From Lamellibrachia columna (Eukaryota; Annelida; Polychaeta; Sabellida; Siboglinidae): a stretch of 64,000 nt of DNA. Made by a program: the position numbers and the translations under genes. Below, in pieces: positions 12,057 through 25,500 of this stretch. Under the pieces are notes generated by a model that was not told where the DNA came from, searched no databases, and worked only from the letters and a program-made list of their open reading frames with translations. The stretch spans positions 43,039,210 to 43,103,209 of the forward strand of contig OY759272.1 in NCBI GenBank assembly GCA_963662155.1, written 5' to 3'. How positions within the stretch are numbered: position 1 is the first letter of the stretch; every line of letters starts with the position of its first letter.

Positions 12057-15000
12057 AAAGTAGTATATGTGGAGGGGGCCAGTGACTATGACTTTGCAGT
12101 GGCACAAAGTTTATTATGTACCTGGGTCCTGGGCAACTGTTTGTACATAATGTACAACGTTTCACTGTCAGTTGTGTTGTTGAGAAAGTCCCTAAGAATC
12201 TTACCCCCATCAGCAAACTAGGGGTGCTGCACGTGGTCTGTTTCCTGGAAGGGATGTCTGATGGAGAGCACTTTTTTGCCATTTCACAGACACATCCCGC
12301 TAGGAACCTGGGAGTGTCTGGTCTACTTAGTGGGATGGGTAGTGGAGGGGCGGTGGTCTACTTAGTGGGATGGGTAGTGGAGGGGCGGTGGTCTATTTAG
12401 TGGGATGGGTAGTGGAGGGGTGGTGGTCTACTTAGTGGGATGGGTAGTGGAGGGGCGGTGGTCTACTTAGTGGGATGGGTAGTGGAGGGGCGGTGGTCTA
12501 CTTAGTGGGATGGGTAGTGGAGGGGCGGTGGTCTACTTAGTGGGATGTGTAGTGGAGGGGTGGCTCGCTGTTAGTGCTTCATGTATTTCTCTTGTCAATC
12601 CTCAAAAATATATATTTTTACTTTCCTTGATCTGTGGGTTCGTGCGTGCGTGCGTGCGTTCGTGCGTGCATGTGTGCGTGCGTGTTTTTAGGATGGAATA
12701 TACTAGTGCATGAAGGAGGTGGTCAGTGACTGGATGCTGACATGTGGAGGGGTCAGTGACTATGAATGCTGACATGTGGAGGGGGTCAGTGACTATGGAT
12801 GCTGACATGTGGAGGGGTCAATGACTATGGATGCTGACAGGTGGAGGTGGTCAGTGACTGGATGCTGACATGTGGAGGGGTCAGTGACTATGGATGCTGA
12901 CATGTGGAGGGGTCACTGACTATGGATGCTGACATGTGGAGGTGGTCAGTGACTATGGATACTGACATGTGGAGGTGGTCAGTAACTGGATGCTGACATG
13001 TGGAGGGGTCAGTGACTATGGATGCTGACATGTGGAGGGGGTCATTGACTGGATGCTGACATGTGGAAGGGTCAGTGACTATGGATGCTGACACGTGGAG
13101 GGGGTCGGTGACTATGGGTGCTGCTGACATGTGGAGGGGTCAGGGACTAGGGATGCTGACATGTGGAGGTGGCCAGGAACTAGGATACTGACATGTGGAG
13201 GGGTCCGTGATTAGGCATGCTGACATGTGGAGGAGATCAGGAACAAAGGATGCTGACATGTGGAGGGGGCTAGGAACTAGGATACTGACACAGGTCAGGG
13301 GATCAGGAACAAAGGATGCTGACATTTGAAGGGGGTCAGGAACAGGGGTGCTGATATGTGGAGGGGGTCAGGGACATGGTTCTGACATGTAGAGGGGGAC
13401 GGGACTAGGAATGCTGACATGTGTATTGGATTAAGGGACTAGGGATGCTGACATGTGGAAGTGGGTCATGGACAGGGTTATGACATGTGGAGGGGGACAG
13501 GGACTTGGAATGCTGACATGTGTATGGGGTTCAGGGACTAGGGATGCTGACATGTGGAAGTGGGTCAGGGACAGGGTGCTGACATTTGGAGGGGGTCAGT
13601 GGTTAAGGATGCTGACATGTGGAGGAGGTCAGGGACTAGGGATGCTGATATGCTTACGGGTCAGGAACATGCCGACATATGGATTATGGTAGAGTTTATG
13701 GCTGGATGATGCATAAGCAGGGCATGACGTTTGAGGCGAGCGATTGCTCGCGCAAATCAATAATCTAGGGAGTGATTTATCGCTCACGTCAATTGCTAAA
13801 ATCGCTCGCTGCCTGCGAATTCATATTTTTGCACACCGAGTTTGAGTTGTGGGTTTGGCATTATGATGCAATGAAAGTATGCCATTTCACCCCAGTTTAT
13901 GCTGCATTTATGACTATACATATGATTCTTATTTCAATTGCAATTTTCAAACTGCCTAAGCGAAGTCGCACACGAAACCAGCACCGGGTCGTGTCCACTG
14001 CCACGGGCACAGCAAACGGCACTGGCCTTGCCTAGGTGATCGATGACATGTTGCAATTTAAAACGGTTTCACCAATTGCAATGTATGGGGTTTACTTAAG
14101 TAAACATTTATTTCAATGTACAAAAGTCATAGCGCAAACAAGTACCAATTAAAATTTCATGGCGACAATGACAGAATCTGAATGGGAAATGGTGGCGCCA
14201 CCACACAATAAAACAATAAAAAACAACAACTAACAAATCGCTTGCCTAAATTTGGCATATTTAGGCGAGCGATTTATCGCTCGCCTGTTCTTTTCATACG
14301 TGAAGCCCTGCATAAGAGACACCCAGCCTATGTAGAGATACATCTGAGTCAGGTCACTACAATCCACATCCATAAACTGTCTCAGTCCAGGAACCTAAGT
14401 ATTATCTGCAATTATCCGCCCTCTGACCCAGACATGAGCCTTTGACTGACAGCTGTTCTAGACGGTTACTGACTCCACAATTCTGACCTTGTTCTGCAAA
14501 CCCATAAACCAGATGGTTGTAGCACATGTTTTCTTAGCATTCCAAAGTTGGGCCTTTTGAAGTTGATGGCTACTTTTTGCTTATGGTGTTAACAGCTACC
14601 TACTCTACTGCATTTAATCCTTTTCCAGGAGATGATAAAACATGATATGCACTGTGACATGCTATTTTGTTATAAACAACAACTGCAGTAACACTAATTT
14701 GTATAATGAATTGGTTGCTTTCAGTTCTAAATATACATCTTCATGGTCATTTCAGTCCTACTCAATAGATAATGTTAGATTGCATAATGTGGATACAGTG
14801 TTACTCTCTATAATATATTCATTGAAATAATTTTTTGGCCTAAAACTAGAATCTGTCTTCGTACACAGGGGATCCTTCCATCATTGACAAGTGCAAATGC
14901 TGCCATTAACAAGTCATTAGAAATTTAAGCCTGTGTGAATATATAAACTATAATATGGGAGATACTGTTCTAGGTACTACTGTAAAAGAAAAGGACTTAG

Positions 15001-18000
15001 GAATAACAATAAGTGTTGATATGAAAGTTTCAGAACAGTGTGGTATTGCAGCTTCATGGGGTAATCAAATTCTTGGGTTGATTAGGAGAAACATAACATA
15101 CAAGGAAAAAAGCTATTATACCTCTGTATAAAGCAATAGTTGGACCTCATTTAGAATACTGTATACAAGCATGGAGACCATATCGTAAGAAGGATATAGG
15201 TACGCTTGAACGAATACAGAGGAGAGCAACTAAAATTATTCCAGAACACCCCCTCAATGATAAAATTATTCCAGAGAGACCTTAGTTATGAAGAACGCCT
15301 GAAAGAATGTGGTTTAACAAACCTAGAGGCATATTGAATGGGTATGAAAATATTGATAGAAATATGTTTTTCTCACTCAAGAAAGATAGTAGAACTAGAG
15401 GACATGAGGTAAAATTCGGAAAGGATCGATGTAGATTGGATATCAGAAAGTACTCGTTCTCACAGAGGACAATAAATGAATGGAACAAATTGTCTATGGA
15501 TTTTGTAACTGCTAGCGACGTGAATATGTTATATGTTAATATATTTCAGGAGGGCGGGTTACACGTAGATGAACATTGTTGGACTCTCGATAAGCCAATG
15601 GCTTCTTTCACTTGCCATCTGGCCCTTTGGCTTGGATGGCAAATCTTGTTAAGTCTGTGTAGCACAAGTGTGTTCCCTTTTCCCATTTTATAACATAATT
15701 TTATTTTGTGGTGTGTGAAACCATAAAAAGGGGCTCCATCTCAAATTCAGTGACATGTTATTCGTCTACCAGCAGCCAGGAAAAAAATAATGTCCCCATA
15801 TAAACTGCTGTTGTTGTAATCCTTTAATCCCTCAGACAGAGACAGCTTGTGTTCTCTCCTTGAACTGCAAAATACGGGATTATACCCCAGAAATTCATTG
15901 TATCCAAGAGCTGTCTGTACAACACCTTGGGACTGCTTGATTGTTTGTAGATGGCACCGAATAGGACTCAGTGTGAAAGGTCAACAAGTCATGTTGCTGT
16001 ATGACTGTGAAGAGAAGGAATCTCTGCTCCTCAACCGGACAGAAAGTGGGCCCTGGATTGACACAGATGGTGCTATCTTTATCAGTCAGCACCCCCTCAG
16101 TGATGAAGTATTTGTGGTAGGTTGTATATTGGGTTGCAAATAATCCTGGGGGGGTGATATAAACATTTCAATATGTATAGGCCTGAGAACAATCGAGGTT
16201 AAATATATTCTAGTAGTAAATTCTAGTCTGTGAAAATTAAATTAATTATCAAATAATACATAAATAGCACACTAAAACTAAAAGTTAAAATGACACTCAA
16301 GTCAAACAATTCTATTATCTGTTGAACATTTTCATCAACACGCTAGCTACCCACATGTGTGGCTTGTTTACATAACGATTTATCTGATGATTGCTTCTTA
16401 CGCAAGAGTTTTGGGTAACATTATTACTAAAAAAAAAAAATTTTCTATGTGTTCTGTAGGGGGATATATAAGAGTTGCTGGTGGCTCTATTGATGTGTCT
16501 TCCATGTGTTCTCTAGGGGGATATATAAGAGTTGCTGGTGGCTCTATCGATGTGTCTTCCATGTGTTCTCTAGGGGGATATATAAAAGTTGCTGGTGGCT
16601 CTATCGATGTGTCGTCCATGTGTTCTGTAGGGGGATATATATATATAAGTGTTGCTGGTGGCTCTATTGATGTGTCTTCCATGTGTCCTGTAGGGGGATA
16701 TATATATATATATATATAAGAGTTGCTGGTGGCTCTATCGATGTGTCGTCCATATGTTCTGTAGGGGGATATATAATAGTTGCTGGTTGCTCTATCGATG
16801 TGTGTTCCATGTGTTCTCTAGGGGGATATACACGAGTTGCTGGTGGCTCTATTGATGTGTGTTCCATGTGTTCTCGAGGGGGATATATACGAGTTGCTGG
16901 TGGCTCTATTTATGTATCTTCCACATGTTCTCTATGGAGACATACAAGGATTGCTGATGGCTCTATTGATGTGTATTCTCTGTGTTCTCTAGGGGGAAAT
17001 ACAAGAGTTACTGATGGCTCTATTGGTGTGTGTTACATATGTTCTCTAGATGGATATACAAGAGTTGCTGGTGGCTCTATTGATGTATGTTCCGTGTGTT
17101 CTCTAGGGGGATATATAATAGTTGCTGGTGGCTCTATTGATGTGTGTTCCATGTGTTCTCTGGGGGGATATATATACGGGTTGCTGGTGGCTCTATTGAT
17201 GTGTGTTCCATGTGTTCTCGAGGGGGATATATACAAGTTGCTGGTGGCTCTATTTATGTATCTTCCACATGTTCTCTAGGGGGACATACAAGAGTTACTG
17301 ATGGCTCTATTGGTGTGTGTTCCATGTGTTTTCTCAGGGGATATACAAGAGTTACTGGTGGCTGTATTGGTGTGTGTTCCATGTGTTCTCTAGAGGGATA
17401 TACAAGAGTTGCTGGTGGCTCTATTGATGTGTGTTCCATGTGTTCTCTAGGGGGATATATACGAGTTGCTGGTGGCTCTATTGATGTGTGTTCCATGTGT
17501 TCTCGAGGGGGATATATACGAGTTGCTGGTGGCTCTATTTATGTATCTTCCACATGTTCTCTAGGGGGACATACAAGAGTTACTGATGGCTCTATTGGTC
17601 TGTGTTCCATGTGTTTTCTCAGGGGATATACAAGAGTTGCTGGTAGCACTATTGATGTGTATTCTGTGTGTTCTCTAGTGGGACATACAATAGTTAATGG
17701 TGGCTCTATTGATGTGTGTTCCATGTGTTTTTAGGGGGACATACAAGAGTTACTGGTGGCTATGTTGATGTGTGTTCCATGTGTTCTCTAGGGGGACATA
17801 CAAGAGTTGCTGGTGGCTCTATTGATGTGTGTTCCATGTGTTCTCTAGGGGAATATACAAGAGTTGCTGGTGGCTCTATTGATGTGTGTTCCATGTGTTC
17901 TCTAGGGGAATATACAAGAGTTGCTGGTGGCTCTATTGATGTGTGTTCCATGTGTTCTCTAGGGGGACATGCAAGAGTTACTAGTGGCTCTATTGGTGTG

Positions 18001-21000
18001 TGTTCCATGTGTTCTCTAGAGGGATATACAAGAGTTGCTGGTGGCTCTATTGATGTGTGTTCCATGTGTTCTCGAGGGGGATATGCAAGAGTTGCTGGTG
18101 GCTCTATTGATGTATTTTCTACATGTTCTCTAGGGAGACATACAAGAGTTACTGGTGGCTGTATTGGTGTGTGTTCCATGTGTTCTCTAGTGGGATATAC
18201 AAGAGTTGCTGGTGGCTCTATTAATGTATCTTCCACATGTTCTCTAGGGCGACATACAAGAGTTGCTGGTGGCTCGATTGATGTGTATTCTGTGTGTTCT
18301 CTAGTGGGACATACAATAGTTAATGGTGGCTCTATTGATATGTGTTCCATGTGTTTTTTAGGGGAACATACAAGAGTTACTGGTGGCTATGTTGATGTGT
18401 GTTCCATGTGTTCTCTAGGGGGACATACAAGAGTTGCTGGTGGCTCTATTGATGTGTGTTCCACGTGTTCTCTAGGGGGATATACAAGAGTTGCTGGTGG
18501 CTCTATTGATGTGTGTTCCATGTGTTCTCTAGGGGGATATACAAGAGTTGCTGGTGGCTCTATTGATGTGTGTTCCATGTGTTCTCTAGGGGGATATACA
18601 AGAGTTGCTGGTGGCTCTATTAATGTGTGTTCCATGTGTTCTCTAGGGGGACATACAAGAGTTGCTGTTGGCTGAGGGACCAGAAGCGGCCTATGATGTG
18701 TGTACCCATTACACCCCAGGTTGTGATGATCCATTCCCTGCCCGTGCCACCACAGGAACCTGGAATGTGTCGGTGAGTCATGAATGGGCCACATTGGAAA
18801 CTATAGTTTGACATATGATGACATGCTATGGCACCAAGTAGCCACATTGGAGACTACACAGAGAGCAGTTTGCAGCATCACAAAGCACCATCCTCCAGTG
18901 AATTTACAAACCATGACAATTGAATAATTAAAAAAAAATTGAATCAGGACCATGACAAAATATTTCCCACATCACTAATAGCAATAGGAGCAATAAATTA
19001 GACAGTAATATTGATACAGCATGACAAATATAAATTCAAACAAGTTGTTGTTACATGACAAGCGAGACAGAGTGGATTGAGATCACTGTGAGAGTGTTCG
19101 TGCTGGTATGGAGAGCAGTGATTGTGACAGGATATGGTCTATTTAAAAAAACCTCATCAGTTAATTTTTTCTATAAAAAAACTCATCAGATAGTTTTTTA
19201 TGGGGTCTATTTAAAACCCTCCTCTTTTCGTTTTTTCTTCAATGTTTTATCTATATAAAAACCCTCATCAGTTTTTTTTTCTATTTGAAAACCATCATCG
19301 GTTTTTAGTCTATTTAAAAAAGCCTCATCAATTCGGTTTTTTTTCTGTTTTTTTGGTTCATTTAAAAACCCTCTTCAATTCGTTTTTTTCCCTCTATTTT
19401 TTTCTATTTATAAGCTCTCATCAATTCGTATTTTTCTCGGTACATTTCAAACTCATTTTGAAAAACAATTAAACCTATATAATAGCCACTACAGCAAGCA
19501 AACTTGTTTTAAAAAACATATTATTTAGGCTTGATGAAATCATTGGACAAACTATTAGATTATTTTTTACTGGATCCTGTCAAGATCTGGTGCAAAAAAA
19601 GAACATGATCTGGTTCCATGTATTATAACATAGGCTATTCATACTTTTGTTATTTACCTGATCTCATGATCAAAATCAATTCTTTTGATGATTTTAGCAA
19701 AAGTATATGATCTCTTTTATTAAACTGACTGCATATATTACTGGAGCTATTCATACAATATTATATGCAAACATCAATGAACCTGATTCATGATGAGCTA
19801 AATCATATGAGGAGGGGGGTTTTATTTTTCTGGTTTCTGCTTGCAGGGAGCCGTGGGTGGCAGTGTGGTAACAAGACAAGGGGTAAGTACCAATGTCTTC
19901 AGCCATGACATTCTAATGGTTTGCTACTGACATGATGTCAACTTTGGTTTCATCGTCATCACATAACATTATCAATCTGACAACAGTTGTTTCATAATTT
20001 TTTTTACATTGAGATGATGTCACTATGACATTGTCAACCTGATAACAGTTTGATAACTGTTTCTCGCATTTGGTGACATTATTGGCGTGATGTCAACTTT
20101 GGTGTCAGAATGGAACCAGTGAATATGGTTGCACTTCTCTCAAAATATTACTGGAAATGTTGAAATACAAAAAATGGGAATAACTGCAAAATCCTCTTTA
20201 TGATATGTCGTTTCCTCTGACAGAATGCGTATGGACGTGAGGGATTACCTGGACCTGTTGGGTTGCCCGGAGATCAAGGGGAAAAGGGGGACGAGGTAAG
20301 TCAGGGTGTGTGTTCTTTAATGAAATGCTACATTTTGATCACTAAATAAATATATAGCTTCTGGGGGTGTTTAAATAAAATTTCATTGTTATTTTGTGTT
20401 GAATTTGTCATGAAAAAAGTTAAAAAAGAATTAATGACCAGAGTTACAGTGTTCTCCTTCTTCAACCACTGTTATTCTCTATTTTGGTTTCATCTTGTTT
20501 CCCTGCAGGGTTTGGTTGGAAGAAATGGAATCCCAGGGAACAACGGTGCCCCCGGTCCCCCTGGAAATGTGTTTGTCGTACCTGTAAGTACATCTAATCC
20601 CACGCTGTCCCTTAGCATCCTGGTAATAATAAGTTTAGTTGATTTTCAACCATAGAGGTTGAATATTACACAGTGATGCTGAATATGCAAGTAATTCTAG
20701 TATATATTAATGTTTGTCTAATATGTTCTCTCTATAGATCGGTGTGTGTTACATCATGTTCAAAAAGAACACTACCATGTTCTTGTCATGATTAGCTTTG
20801 TGAAGAAGTCTTCCAGCCATTTTCTTGTCATGATTAGCTTTGTGAAGAAGTCTTCCAGCCATTTTTCTTGGCAGCTCTTCTTGGTTTATTTTCCACGATC
20901 ACTCATCAAAACATGCCATGCATGGTTGTCTTCAGGGTTTGCGTGGTTGTGGCATTCTTAACTCCACATTTAGTGGCATCTATTTTTAAGCATTCTAGAT

Positions 21001-22488
21001 GGTAAAGTAAAAATGAACATGTTTTAGAATTGCATAATGTGTTCATATGTTTTTACTAATATGCAACACAAAAATGTTCTTACTGTTATATTTATTTGTG
21101 TATCGATAAAATATATGAATTTATATTGCGGAACTTATGAATCTGTAATGATACATGATATGTTTATTATCACTGGTTAAAAGATAAGTGCCTGTCTCAC
21201 TGTTTGTAAAGGTTATCTGCAGTTGAATTACAGCAAATTGGTTTAACATCTGTTTTTTATTTTAAAGAATGATAACTTTTCGATATTCAGTTGCTAAACT
21301 AGCCTCGTTGTGTGATATGATATGTTATACAATATGTTCATATATATGTACCGAATGAGAACAAGATATTCTGTGTTATGCACAACAGACCACGTGTGAT
21401 TTACATGTTCTTGTAAATATTGTATATAATGAAATATAATGAATAGTGTTCTTATAATAAATATAGTGTTCTTATAAATATATATATATATATATGATGC
21501 ACATTCACATTTTTATTAATTTTATCCTGAAATTGTATGAAAGTGTTGGTTTGAGTAGTTCTCACCGTTTCGCTGTGCTTGCTTGCAGCTGGCCATGGGA
21601 ATGGGCTCAGGTACCAAAGGCCCGAACCGTCAGATAGCTCATGCCATGAGACAGATGCTGAGTGAACATATGGTCTGTATCCTATTATAGTTTCTAAGTG
21701 GTGCAAGGGATGGCCATTGCTTTTAAGGATAGTAGAGGAGCTCACAACACATAGATGTTGTCAAATGTCAAGGGATCATCACAAAATAAAGTAAAAAGGT
21801 ATAAAATAAAAATGTTCATGACATATGCTATCTCGCAGGTTCCAACAATGCCGGTTTCTTGGATGAAAATACTGTTTTTCTTCATTGTTGCCAGTTTTGG
21901 GATGAAATGCCCTGCTTTTTTATTTAAATTATTTACTGTAAAATCAAACTACTTGCTACATATAAGGGCTTTCTATGCAAGTTTTTTTCTATGGTCTCAA
22001 GTAACAGCCAACGCATGTAACAACATTTCTGGGTCTTTAAAAAAACTGATGACAGTTGCATAGAGGAGGATGTTTCCCACTGTTCCATGAGCTGTCTGTT
22101 TGCATTACCCCTGTCAAAAACATTCTCCACTGCATACCCTCCTCATCTTCAGTGTGTTTAGTCTACAACAACCCCATGCTGATATTGACTTAACTTGCCT
22201 GTGGACTGCCTCATGCTATCATGGATATTGTAGGGGTGATTGTAAAATCACCATTTCATGACAATTCTTGTAGCAAATTACACTTTAATTTATATTTAGA
22301 TAATTATTCTGCTTGCATAATAGCATATCAACATTGATTCAACCTAGAAGTAAAAAGGTAAAGGTACATTCTTATATAGTGCGGTATCCAGTCCTTGGGA
22401 CTGTTCAAAGTGCTTTACACTTCAGTTTTATAAGTATTATAAATAAAATAATTATAACAACACTGAATGTTAATTTCAGAGAAAACTC

Positions 22489-22552
<64 letters not shown>

Positions 22553-22555
22553 GAG

Positions 22556-22586
<31 letters not shown>

Positions 22587-25500
22587 AGTAAAAACAAATA
22601 TATAGAATTACACAAATGTTAGGGAATCGATGAGATTTCATGTTGCTGACCTTGTGACTGTTGCAGCTGGCCATGAGAGGAACCAATGGACCACAGGGAA
22701 TGACCGGTCTGCCTGGACACGCAGTAAGGACATGGGTGATAATTGAGTGAAGGCGAGGCAGGGTTGGGGGATGAGGTTTGGGGATTAGGGGATGGGGTTT
22801 GGGGGTTAGGGGTGGTTGAGACGGATGGATGGAACAAGAGAGAGAAAGATGAATGAATAATTTGAACTAAGACTAAGGATGAGTGGATATATTTTCTACA
22901 TTTATATGTCGAGGCTACAAATATAGTTTGAATAAAACAAACAGTTAGACACCGAGATAATTTCCGTGATTGTTTTTCTGTGTTGCGAAAAATCATGGTT
23001 GAAATTATTCAAATATCAGATCGACTGAATTTTGTGTTCTGATACTAGCATACATGGACACATGATTGTTCTGCAGTTTGTCGACAGATCTGACTCTCTA
23101 AATTTTAAATATAAAATTGCATGGTATCGACAAATGTAGTGCTATGTAACACCAAAGGCACCATAGGTTATTTCGGGCAGTTAACTACAGTTTTTGCACT
23201 GTAAGGGGCCATTTTAAAACACTGGTGTTTTGAGATAGTCCCTAAGTGATGAATGTTTGTTGCAGGGTGGAGATGGTCCCACAGGACCCAAGGGGGAGGG
23301 TGGGGAAGTCGGCGACATGGTAAATCTGGACTTTTGTCTCATTCAATCTGTAACCATGTTACTCATTACCCATGCCATATTTGGTTTAGAAAACACATTC
23401 CTGGTAATATCACAGGTTGATGTAGAATATGTTATGTATTTCATGGACTATGAGTGAAGTGTAGCTAGATGTTATGGTGGGAGGGATTTATGGTTATATG
23501 GAGAGATTATAAGGTTGGCACTGAGTGGAGAAACTTATTGTAATCAGTGTAGAATCAGCTAAGAGTTGGACATTTGATAGTAGTGTGGTGTGTTTTGTTT
23601 GGGTTTAGACTGTTTTGTGAAACATTGATGCTGGTAGTGTGTGAAGAAATATTAATGGTAATGTTGGTTAACAAGGTTAGGGAATCGTTAAGTTGACCTT
23701 GAAAGTAATGTTTATTAACAAAACTGCCATGGCATGGCGTATACCACTGTGTTGTGTTTTTTCTAACCGCACGTCTCTTTCATCCTGTCTCATGAAATAA
23801 ACTGTATAATATGATCAGTGACCCACTGATTACAACATAACTTTTGTATTTGTGTGCGTAGTGTCACATTTTGCATTTTGTAGTGGTTCTCATACAGCAT
23901 GTTTTAACACAAGGATGTCCTACATGCATTTGTTACCACATAACCCTACCAAGGAGGTTTGTGTACCTACAGCAGACATACTACATTTATTCAGGAGATC
24001 ATTTGAGATAACTTGACCATTGTAGGGACAATCAGGTCCACGAGGCTTGCATGGACCCACAGGACGCAGAGGTGGCAGGGTGAGTGTTTATACCCTTCTA
24101 TGACCGACCAGTCTGACCGTGCCCAGTGCATGAGTAGTTCTTGTTCGTCTTTGTCTTCCCTGAGTATATACAGCTGCTTCTTTTTATGGTACTGTTCCTT
24201 GACAATTACATTTTCTTGACAATTACTACTGTTTGAGATAAAATGAGATGAAAACACTGCACTTGTCATATTGGCATTGGTTTATTTAATGATAATAATA
24301 AAAATATGGCAAAATGTGTTTATGAACACATTCGTTTGGATCTACAGTCTGGTTGTGTGTGCAGGTTTGAATTAGTGGTAGTAAATTTAAGATACAGCAA
24401 CGTGTTTGTGTGTTTGGTTATATGTTCTTCATTGGACTGGTTGTGATTAATGACAACATTGTGTCATATGGGCATTGTTCCATCATATGGGCGCTGTTCC
24501 ATCATATGGGCGCTGTTCCATCATATGGGTGCTGTTCCATCATATGGGTGCTGTTCCATCATATGGGCGCTGTTCCATCATATGGGTGCTGTTAAATCAT
24601 ATGGGTGCTGTTCCATCATATGGGCGCTGTTCCATCATATGGGTGCTGTTAAATCATATGGGTGCTGTTAAATCATATGGGTGCTGTTCCATCATATGGG
24701 TGCTGTTCCATCATATGGGTGCTGTTAAATCATATGGGTGCTGTTCCATCATATGGGTGCTGTTAAATCATATGGGCGCTGTTAAATCGTATGGGTGCTG
24801 TTAAATCATATGGGTGCTGTTAAATCATATGGGTGCTGTTAAATCATATGGGTGCTGTTTCATCATATGGGTGCTGTTCCATCATATGGGTGCTGTTCCA
24901 TCATATGGGTGCTGTTCCATCATATGGGTGCTGTTAAATCATATGGGTGCTGTTCCATCATATGGGTGCTGTTAAATCATATGGGCGCTGTTAAATCGTA
25001 TGGGTGCTGTTAAATCATATGGGTGCTGTTAAATCATATGGGTGCTGTTAAATCATATGGGTGCTGTTTCATCATATGGGTGCTGTTCCATCATATGGGT
25101 GCTGTTCCATCATATGGGTGCTGTTCCATCATATGGGTGCTGTTAAATCATATGGGTGCTGTTCCATCATATGGGTGCTGTTAAATCATATGGGTGCTGT
25201 TAAATCATATGGGCGCTGTTCCATCATATGGGTGCTGTTAAATCATATGGGTGCTGTTAAATCATATGGGTGCTGTTAAATCATATGGGCGCTGTTAAAT
25301 CATATGGGCGCTGTTAAATCATATGGGCGCTGTTAAATCATATGGGTGCTGTTAAATCATATGGGTGCTGTTAAATCATATGGGTGCTGTTCCATCATAT
25401 GGGTGCTGTTCCATCATATGGGTGCTGTTCCATCATATGGGTGCTGTTAAATCATATGGGTGCTGTTCCATCATATGGGTGCTGTTAAATCATATGGGTG

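Larger units (their letters stand above)
18773..19846. other. Intron with degenerate T-rich repeats
   Basis: 19139-19440 holds about eight degenerate T-rich units around CTATTTAAAAACCCTCATCA. 19495-19600 is an inverted copy of interspersed family R (ATCATTGGACAAACTATTAG, TTTTTTACTGGATCCTGTCA). The rest is unremarkable. Confidence 0.6.

Noticed and set aside
16683..18675. Long open frames (up to 319 codons) of a repeated [21 protein letters not shown] protein, and their antisense partners
   Set aside because: They arise because the 57-base unit is a multiple of three. The true frame of the downstream exon is different, and the sequence is intron between two phase-matched exons.
24410..25279. 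Regular short repeats that might suggest a CRISPR array
   Set aside because: Units are contiguous with no unique spacers, in a eukaryotic intron; it is a satellite.
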